Positions 6,361 through 11,260 of a DNA stretch of 11,260 nt are shown in pieces (the first letter of the stretch is position 1; each line of letters starts with the position of its first letter). The position numbers and the translations under genes are program-made. This stretch comes from Lachnospiraceae bacterium (GTDB lineage: Bacteria > Bacillota > Clostridia > Lachnospirales > Lachnospiraceae). The notes under the pieces are model-generated. The model was given only the letters and a program-made list of their open reading frames with translations, searched no databases and was not told the origin of the DNA. The stretch is from NCBI GenBank assembly GCA_009774615.1, contig VSOC01000119.1, forward strand, positions 1-11,260. The letters are read 5' to 3'.

Positions 6361-7173
6361 TTACTGAAGTAAAAATACTTCCATCTGCTGGAGTCCGTGA
6401 TTCTCCGCAGAGGCATGATCCGCATAATAGATATCAAGCCTGTTTCCTATAATCGAAGAACCTGTATCTTCTACGGTATAAATCGTATTCCCGATGCGGA
6501 TACGGGTTCCTATGGGAAGAACGGTTAAGTCAGCAGCGATGGTGTGGTTAGCTTTGGGAACCGTACCGGAGTAAGTCAGGCCAAATCCGCTGCTGCACTG
6601 ACTGCAGTTGCAGTAGCCGCTGACCTGGAACAGACCAAGGGAGCGTTCATTCCCGGAATAGGCGGACGCCTGTACCGTTCCTTTGGAAGAGGCCGGCTGT
6701 CCGACGGGTTCTACAAAATGAACCGTGGAATTATCCGTGGAGGATGCAGCCTGGGCAGGCGATTTCGCGGCTTTGCTGTAATTTATAGTACTTCCCAGGG
6801 TATAATACTTGTCCCCCTTAACGGCATAAGCTTTAACTTTAAAATCATTCCCCTTAAGCTGCGACCAGTCAACGGAAACGGAAAATCCGTGCCATCCGTC
6901 GTTAAGCTTGGAAACCAAATCGTCCCGGTAGTCGTCAGCTTCGACATGGAGATACTTTACCGGATTCGGGTCGTCCGCCCGACAAATATGTACTTCCACT
7001 TTCTGGACATCATTCGTATCTTCCTTATTCCATGCCCATCCGGAAATCGTACTGGAACCGACATTCGTAAGCTCTCCCTGAATGTTCGCCGCCCACCCGG
7101 TAAAAGCAAAGCTGATGCTTGCCGCCGCGGTAAATACCAGTGTTTTTGTTATCAATAATAAATTTCTCTTCAT
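6361..7173 (-). CDS. Secreted 3D-domain protein with GW-W N-terminal domain (paralogue 2)
   Basis: A signal peptide (MKRNLLLITK plus a hydrophobic core to about residue 28, likely cleaved after GWAA) indicates export. A domain of about residues 30-133 matches the first domain of the neighbouring 3D protein: STISGWAWNK (41-50), a central ADDYRDDL (79-86), and HGFSVSVDWSQL (95-106) ahead of a KVKAYAV strand. A Ser/Ala/Pro linker (135-175) leads to the 3D domain. This has GYCNCSQCSSGFG (186-198) and aspartates D215 (IAAD), D236 (VED) and D247 (LDIYY). It is likely a muralytic or peptidoglycan-remodelling protein, but activity is inferred from family only. Compared with paralogue 1, the linker is longer and AVDP is replaced by AADL, keeping the aspartate. 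The start is supported by GAGGTG (7187-7182) 8 nt upstream. It has its own promoter and terminator, so it is probably monocistronic. Confidence 0.9.
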   Translation of the reverse strand: MKRNLLLITKTLVFTAAASISFAFTGWAANIQGELTNVGSSTISGWAWNKEDTNDVQKVEVHICRADDPNPVKYLHVEADDYRDDLVSKLNDGWHGFSVSVDWSQLKGNDFKVKAYAVKGDKYYTLGSTINYSKAAKSPAQAASSTDNSTVHFVEPVGQPASSKGTVQASAYSGNERSLGLFQVSGYCNCSQCSSGFGLTYSGTVPKANHTIAADLTVLPIGTRIRIGNTIYTVEDTGSSIIGNRLDIYYADHASAENHGLQQMEVFLLQ

Positions 7174-7236
7174 CTTAAAAGCACCTCACAATAAAAGATT
7201 ATCGAATATTTCTCAAATTAAAATTGTTGTGGTACA

Positions 7237-7253
7237 TTTACTATTATATTACA
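7237..7253 (-). promoter_or_regulatory. WalR-box-like site overlapping the promoter of 3D paralogue 2
   Basis: On the reverse strand TGTAAT-N5-AGTAAA fits the WalR consensus TGTWAH-N5-TGTWAH with one mismatch. It covers the -10 hexamer of the predicted promoter, where a bound regulator would block RNA polymerase. The AT-rich sequence makes a chance match possible. Confidence 0.25.
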
Positions 7254-7270
7254 AATCTATTAAAAGTCAA
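7243..7270 (-). promoter_or_regulatory. Sigma-A promoter for the 6361-7173 gene
   Basis: On the reverse strand TTGACT (7270-7265) and a perfect TATAAT (7248-7243) are 16 nt apart. The start would be near 7236, giving a leader of about 60 nt. It is divergent from the hrcA promoter, with about 66 nt between the two -35 elements. Confidence 0.7.
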
Positions 7271-7310
7271 GTCCTAAGTATTAACTGGGAAACAATGGAA
7301 GGGAAATTTG

Positions 7311-7365
7311 TAAAAAAACTTTTTATAAAAACCCTATTGACAAATAATAAGGATTGTAATATCAT
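7311..7365 (+). promoter_or_regulatory. Sigma-A promoter of the hrcA-grpE-dnaK operon with UP-like tract
   Basis: TTGACA (7337-7342) and TATCAT (7360-7365) are separated by exactly 17 nt. An A/T-rich tract containing A7 and TTTTATAAAA (7311-7330) lies just upstream and resembles an UP element. Transcription would begin near 7372, immediately before CIRCE. Confidence 0.82.
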
Positions 7366-7379
7366 AGCATATGAAGAAA

Positions 7380-7406
7380 TTAGCACTCGATGATGTTGAG
7401 TGCTAA
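7380..7406 (+). promoter_or_regulatory. CIRCE operator (HrcA binding site)
   Basis: TTAGCACTC-N9-GAGTGCTAA is a perfect 9-bp inverted repeat with a 9-nt spacer (7389-7397), identical to the CIRCE consensus. It starts about 8 nt after the predicted transcription start and precedes hrcA. This is the arrangement by which HrcA, kept active by GroEL, represses the operon until heat shock. Confidence 0.98.
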
Positions 7407-7450
7407 CAAGAGCAAAAAAGCCAAGGCACAAGGATAAACCAAAAAAGAAA

Positions 7451-7457
7451 GGCGGAG
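7451..7457 (+). promoter_or_regulatory. Ribosome binding site that fixes the hrcA start at 7463
   Basis: GGCGGAG ends 5 nt before ATG 7463. The frame remains open upstream to a GTG at 7400, but that codon lies inside CIRCE and has no Shine-Dalgarno sequence. The extra 21 residues it would add are a Lys/Arg-rich stretch foreign to the family. Confidence 0.85.
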
Positions 7458-7462
7458 ATAGA

Positions 7463-8506
7463 ATGGAGTTGGACGGAAGGAAGGTTACCATATTAAAGGC
7501 GATTATTAAAACCTACTTGGAAACCGGAGAGCCAGTTGGTTCCAGAACTATTTCCAAATACTCCGATTTAAAATTAAGTTCTGCGACCATCCGCAATGAA
7601 ATGTCGGATCTGGAGGAGATGGGTTATATTTTACAGCCCCATACCTCGGCAGGAAGAATTCCTTCGGATAAGGGCTATCGGTTTTATGTAGATCAGCTGA
7701 TGGAGGAAAAGGATCAGGAGATGAATCAGGTTCAGGAACTGATGTTTCAGCGCGTGGATCGTCTGGAACTGGTGCTGAAGCGGCTGGTGCAGATGCTTGC
7801 ATCGAATACGAACTATGCGGCGATGATCAGCGGACCCCGCTATCAGCAGGGGAAGCTTAAGTTTATCCAGCTCTCCAAGATGGACGAAGAAAAGCTGCTT
7901 TTAGTGGTTGTTATGGAAGGAAACCGGATTAAAAACAATGTGCTCCCCCATAACGGGCTTCTTCGGGATGAGGATATTCTGAATTTGAATATCTTGTTAA
8001 ACAGCACTTTAAATGGTCTGTCGATTGATGAAATTAATCTTGGCGTTATTTCCCGGATGAAAGAGCAGGCCGGACCGCACAGCGGGGTGGTGGAACTGGT
8101 TTTAGAGCAGATTGCCGAGGCGGTGAAAGCCGATACCGAGGAACTTCCGATTTATACCAGCGGAGCAACGAATATTTTTAAGTATCCCGAACTCAGCGAC
8201 GGGGAGAAGGCCAGCCGGCTTCTCAGTACCTTTGAACAAAAGGACGAACTTCAGGAATTAATTGACGAGGTGAATTCCCAGGAAGAAGGCGCAGGAACAG
8301 GGATTCAGGTGTATATCGGCGATGAAACGCCGGTACAGGCCATGAAGGACTGCAGCGTGGTAACCGCAAACTATGTGCTGGGTGACGGTATGCGGGGAAC
8401 CATAGGAATTATCGGGCCAAAGCGGATGGACTATGATAAAGTGGTCAGCACGCTGCGCAATGTAATGAGTCAGCTTGATTCTGCTTTTAATCATTCGTCG
8501 GAATAA
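7463..8506 (+). CDS. hrcA: Heat-inducible transcription repressor HrcA
   Basis: HrcA binds CIRCE as a dimer and represses class I heat-shock genes; its folding depends on GroEL, which links repression to chaperone load. The protein has 347 residues, normal for the family. The N-terminal winged helix-turn-helix (about 1-75) includes TGEPVGSRTISKYSDLKLSS (21-40), ATIRNEMSDLEEMGYI (41-56) and the HrcA signature TSAGRIPSDKGYRFYVD (61-77). The GAF-like dimerisation domain and inserted segment follow. The C-terminal part contains YIGDETPVQAMKDCSVV and GTIGIIGPKRMDYDKVVS, both typical. It is the first gene after the CIRCE operator, so it is autoregulated. It is 64 nt upstream of grpE. No defects are seen. 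Confidence 0.98.
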   Translation: MELDGRKVTILKAIIKTYLETGEPVGSRTISKYSDLKLSSATIRNEMSDLEEMGYILQPHTSAGRIPSDKGYRFYVDQLMEEKDQEMNQVQELMFQRVDRLELVLKRLVQMLASNTNYAAMISGPRYQQGKLKFIQLSKMDEEKLLLVVVMEGNRIKNNVLPHNGLLRDEDILNLNILLNSTLNGLSIDEINLGVISRMKEQAGPHSGVVELVLEQIAEAVKADTEELPIYTSGATNIFKYPELSDGEKASRLLSTFEQKDELQELIDEVNSQEEGAGTGIQVYIGDETPVQAMKDCSVVTANYVLGDGMRGTIGIIGPKRMDYDKVVSTLRNVMSQLDSAFNHSSE

Positions 8507-8570
8507 GCAGACAGAAAATAAAAAGAAACCAAAAGAATGAATAAAATGAGCAAAAACAGGAGGAAAAAAC

Positions 8571-9260
8571 ATGACCAGTCAGAAAACAGGCGGGCAGGAA
8601 GACTTTTTCCGGGATACAGAGATGGAAAAGGATGATTCCAGCCTGAACAGGGGTCCGGATGTTGATGACCAGGAAAGGGAAGGAAAGCAGGCTGCCGAAC
8701 AGGGAGAAGCCGAAAGGCAGGCATTTTCGGAAGACAGAGAAGGTGACGATGCCTGCGCAGAGGATGGCCAGGACAGCCAGGAAAAAGAGAAAAAAGGTTT
8801 TTTCCATAAAAAAGAAAAGAAAGACCCTAAAGATGAGAAGATAGAAGAACTGACCGACCGGCTGATGCGGACGATGGCTGAATTTGACAATTACCGCAAG
8901 CGCACGGATAAGGAAAAATCCGCGATGTATGAAATCGGGGCAAAGGATATTATTGAAAAGATGCTTCCGGTGGTGGATAATTTCGAGCGCGGATTAGCAG
9001 CGGTTTCTGAGGCCGAAAAGGGAACCCCGCTTGTCGAGGGCATGGAAAAAATCTATAAGCAGATGATGAAAACCTTAGAAGATATCGGCGTCACGGTGAT
9101 TGAAGCTGCCGGAAAGGAATTTGACCCGAACTTTCACAATGCGGTAATGCATATTGAGGATGAGAATTTTGGAGAAAACATCATTTCCATGGAACTTCAA
9201 AAGGGTTATATGTACCGGGACAGCGTTGTGCGCCATAGTATGGTTCAGGTAGCAAATTAG
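8571..9260 (+). CDS. grpE: GrpE, nucleotide exchange factor for DnaK
   Basis: GrpE releases ADP from DnaK and acts as a thermosensor in the Hsp70 cycle. The protein has 229 residues. The first 75-80 are strongly charged and low in complexity (rich in Glu, Asp, Gln, Lys) and probably disordered, longer than in many homologues. The helical coiled-coil region starts near KIEELTDRLMRTMAEFDNYRKRTDKE (90-115), with the conserved FDNYRKR at 105-111. The four-helix-bundle region (about 120-175) and the beta-wing domain follow, with FDPNFHNAVMHI (184-195) and the C-terminal signature KGYMYRDSVVRHSMVQVAN (211-229). AGGAGG (8558-8563) lies 7 nt before ATG 8571. It is the second gene of the CIRCE-controlled operon. 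Confidence 0.98.
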   Translation: MTSQKTGGQEDFFRDTEMEKDDSSLNRGPDVDDQEREGKQAAEQGEAERQAFSEDREGDDACAEDGQDSQEKEKKGFFHKKEKKDPKDEKIEELTDRLMRTMAEFDNYRKRTDKEKSAMYEIGAKDIIEKMLPVVDNFERGLAAVSEAEKGTPLVEGMEKIYKQMMKTLEDIGVTVIEAAGKEFDPNFHNAVMHIEDENFGENIISMELQKGYMYRDSVVRHSMVQVAN

Positions 9261-9288
9261 CTGCTTCACATGCACGCTGGTGAGTGAT

Positions 9289-9305
9289 GCCGCTTATTCG
9301 GCGGC
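9289..9305 (+). other. Small hairpin in the grpE-dnaK gap
   Basis: GCCGC (9289-9293) and GCGGC (9301-9305) form a 5-bp GC stem around TTATTCG in the 113-nt gap. There is no T-tract, so it is not a terminator. It could stabilise the downstream dnaK message or mark an RNA processing site. The evidence is thin. Confidence 0.25.
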
Positions 9306-9359
9306 GGACATTTAAAATAAGGTAAACATGTTGATTTAGTAAGTTGATTGCATAGATGC

Positions 9360-9365
9360 AGGAGG
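9360..9365 (+). promoter_or_regulatory. Ribosome binding site that fixes the dnaK start at 9374
   Basis: AGGAGG is 8 nt before ATG 9374. The in-frame ATG at 9356 lies upstream of this site and would encode it as protein, so it is not the start. Confidence 0.92.
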
Positions 9366-9373
9366 AAAAGATC

Positions 9374-11254
9374 ATGAGCAAGATTATCGGTATTGATTTA
9401 GGTACAACCAATAGCTGTGTAGCTGTTATGGAAGGCGGAAAGCCAACCGTTATCGCTAATGCAGAAGGTGTGAGAACCACACCGTCCATCGTAGCATTTA
9501 CCAAGACCGGAGAGCGTCTGGTCGGTGAGCCGGCAAAGCGTCAGGCTGTAACGAATGCAGACCGCACCGTTTCTTCGATTAAGCGCCATATGGGTACAGA
9601 TTATAAAGTAGCCATTGACGATAAGAAGTACACCCCGCAGGAAATTTCCGCGATGATTTTACAGAAGTTAAAAGCGGATGCCGAGAGCTATCTGGGCGAG
9701 AAAGTAACCGAAGCGGTTATTACGGTTCCCGCTTACTTTAACGACGCACAGCGCCAGGCAACCAAGGACGCAGGAAAGATTGCCGGTCTTGAGGTAAAAC
9801 GTATTATCAACGAGCCGACCGCTGCCGCCTTAGCCTACGGTCTGGACAATGAAACCGAGCAGAAGATTATGGTTTACGACTTGGGCGGCGGTACCTTCGA
9901 TGTGTCCATTATTGAAATCGGCGACGGTGTAATCGAAGTACTTTCCACCAACGGCGACACCCACTTAGGCGGCGATGATTTTGACAATGCCATTACCGAT
10001 TGGTTAATCAGCGAGTTCCAGAAGGCCGAGGGCGTGGATCTTTCCAAGGATAAGATGGCTCTTCAGCGACTGAAAGAAGCCGCAGAAAAGGCAAAGAAAG
10101 AATTGTCCACGGCAACCACGACCAATATCAACCTGCCGTTTATTACCGCAACCCCGGAAGGCCCCAAGCATCTGGATATGAACCTGACCCGGGCAAAATT
10201 TGACGAACTGACCCACAGTCTGATTGAGAGAACGGCTATTCCGGTACAGAATGCGTTAAGAGATGCCGGGATCAATGCTTCCGAACTGGGCAAGGTGCTT
10301 TTAGTCGGCGGTTCCACCCGTATGATTTCCGCACAGGAAAAGGTGAAGCAATTAACCGGTAAGGAGCCGAGCAAGTCCCTTAACCCTGACGAGTGTGTAG
10401 CCATCGGTGCAGGTATCCAGGGCGGAAAGCTTGCAGGCGATGCAGGTGCAGGCGAGATTCAGCTTCTGGACGTAACCCCATTGTCCTTATCCATTGAAAC
10501 CATGGGCGGTGTAGCTACCCGTCTGGTTGAGAGAAATACAACCATTCCGGTATCGAGAAGCCAGGTATTCTCCACCGCAGACGATAACCAGACCGCCGTT
10601 GATATTCATGTTGTTCAGGGCGAGCGTCCGCTTGCCAGAGATAACAAGACCCTGGGGCAGTTCCGTCTGGATGGGATTCCGCCGGCAAGAAGAGGTGTTC
10701 CGCAGATTGAAGTAACCTTTAACATCGATGCCAACGGTATTGTAAACGTATCGGCAAAGGATCTGGGCACAGGCAGAGAGCAGCACATCACCATTACCTC
10801 CGGCTCGAATATGTCCGATGACGATATTCAGAAGGCGGTAAAGGAAGCCGCAGAGTACGAGGCACAGGATAAGAAGAGAAAAGAAGCCATTGATGCAAGA
10901 AACGACGCAGATTCCATGGTATTCCAGACCGAAAAGGCTCTTGAAGAAGTCGGCGATAAGTTAGACGGCGCAGATAAGGCAGAGGTTGAAGCTGACTTAA
11001 ATGCCTTAAAGGACGCTATCAACAAGGCTCCGGCGGATCAGCTCACCGACGCACAGGTAGCCGATATCAAAGCCGGCAAAGAAAAACTGATGAACAGCGC
11101 ACAGAAGCTGTTTGCCAAAGTTTACGAGCAGGCGCAGGCAGCAGGCCAGGCCGGTCAGGCAGGCCCGGGACCGGATATGGGCGCAGGCGCAGGAAGCCAG
11201 GGCGGTCAGGCGTATAACGACGATGTAATTGACGGCGACTTTAAAGAGGTGTAA
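9374..11254 (+). CDS. dnaK: Molecular chaperone DnaK (Hsp70)
   Basis: DnaK is the ATP-dependent Hsp70 chaperone working with DnaJ and GrpE. The protein has 626 residues. The nucleotide-binding domain shows IDLGTTNSCVAV (7-18), the conserved NEPTAAALAYG (146-156), the phosphate-binding DLGGGTFDVS (169-178) and VGGSTR (311-316). The interdomain linker is LLDVTPLSLSIET (364-376). The substrate-binding beta domain and helical lid follow. The tail is Gly/Ala/Gln-rich and ends in DDVIDGDFKEV, close to the usual C-terminal EEVD-like end of bacterial DnaK. The segment after residue 75 is short, consistent with the indel that separates Gram-positive DnaK from proteobacterial DnaK. It is the third gene of the CIRCE operon. 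The stop is 6 nt from the window edge, and dnaJ probably follows outside. Confidence 0.99.
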   Translation: MSKIIGIDLGTTNSCVAVMEGGKPTVIANAEGVRTTPSIVAFTKTGERLVGEPAKRQAVTNADRTVSSIKRHMGTDYKVAIDDKKYTPQEISAMILQKLKADAESYLGEKVTEAVITVPAYFNDAQRQATKDAGKIAGLEVKRIINEPTAAALAYGLDNETEQKIMVYDLGGGTFDVSIIEIGDGVIEVLSTNGDTHLGGDDFDNAITDWLISEFQKAEGVDLSKDKMALQRLKEAAEKAKKELSTATTTNINLPFITATPEGPKHLDMNLTRAKFDELTHSLIERTAIPVQNALRDAGINASELGKVLLVGGSTRMISAQEKVKQLTGKEPSKSLNPDECVAIGAGIQGGKLAGDAGAGEIQLLDVTPLSLSIETMGGVATRLVERNTTIPVSRSQVFSTADDNQTAVDIHVVQGERPLARDNKTLGQFRLDGIPPARRGVPQIEVTFNIDANGIVNVSAKDLGTGREQHITITSGSNMSDDDIQKAVKEAAEYEAQDKKRKEAIDARNDADSMVFQTEKALEEVGDKLDGADKAEVEADLNALKDAINKAPADQLTDAQVADIKAGKEKLMNSAQKLFAKVYEQAQAAGQAGQAGPGPDMGAGAGSQGGQAYNDDVIDGDFKEV

Positions 11255-11260
11255 GATTAT

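Noticed and set aside
6544..7158. 204-residue forward open frame opposite 3D paralogue 2
   Set aside because: It is the antisense shadow of a gene with clear signal peptide and domain motifs, and it has no ribosome site of its own.
7400..7462. N-terminal extension of HrcA from GTG 7400
   Set aside because: The GTG lies within CIRCE, has no ribosome site, and adds a basic stretch not found in HrcA. GGCGGAG before ATG 7463 marks the start.
9306..9373. Separate promoter for dnaK in the grpE-dnaK gap
   Set aside because: TTGATT is present, but no convincing -10 lies at 16-18 nt from it.

Overview
The window reads as a chromosomal segment of a spore-forming Firmicute of class Clostridia, most likely a member of the Lachnospiraceae or a close relative. 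The reasons are the sporulation gene spoIIP, the low-GC Gram-positive heat-shock order hrcA-grpE-dnaK under a perfect CIRCE operator, strong AGGAGG-type ribosome binding sites, and two secreted 3D-domain cell-wall proteins carrying a GW-W repeat-like N-terminal domain. The family-level assignment is inference. Nothing points to a plasmid, phage or insertion sequence.

Layout, left to right. (1) Positions 1-1111 hold the 3' part of spoIIP, whose frame is open at the left edge. (2) A weak terminator-like hairpin and an extended -10 promoter precede a three-gene forward operon (1302-5134): a 244-residue protein I do not recognise, then lepA (elongation factor 4) and hemW (a radical-SAM heme chaperone formerly annotated as HemN-like). 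The gaps are 18 and 26 nt. A 10-11 bp inverted repeat follows hemW. (3) Two reverse-strand paralogues (5212-5910 and 6361-7173) each encode a signal peptide, a GW-W domain and a C-terminal 3D (three-aspartate) domain. They are separated by a 450-nt AT-rich region with a clear terminator for the upstream paralogue, a sigma-A-like promoter for the downstream one and a hairpin in its long leader. (4) A divergent intergenic region carries a reverse promoter for the 6361-7173 gene and a forward sigma-A promoter with UP-like A/T tract and CIRCE. It drives hrcA-grpE-dnaK, and dnaK ends 6 nt before the right edge, where dnaJ would be expected.

How the genes work together. HrcA represses its own operon through CIRCE, and GrpE and DnaK form the Hsp70 machine. 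SpoIIP is a peptidoglycan amidase/endopeptidase used in engulfment. The 3D proteins are probably secreted or wall-associated muralytic enzymes. LepA and HemW are housekeeping. The spoIIP-lepA-hemW-hrcA-grpE-dnaK order is, to my knowledge, common in Clostridia. The unrecognised gene between spoIIP and lepA and the antisense 3D pair between hemW and hrcA look like lineage-specific insertions into that backbone.

I do not see a clearly unprecedented system. The most interesting leads are the unrecognised protein, the 3D pair with its accessory domain, and WalR-box-like sites next to both 3D promoters.
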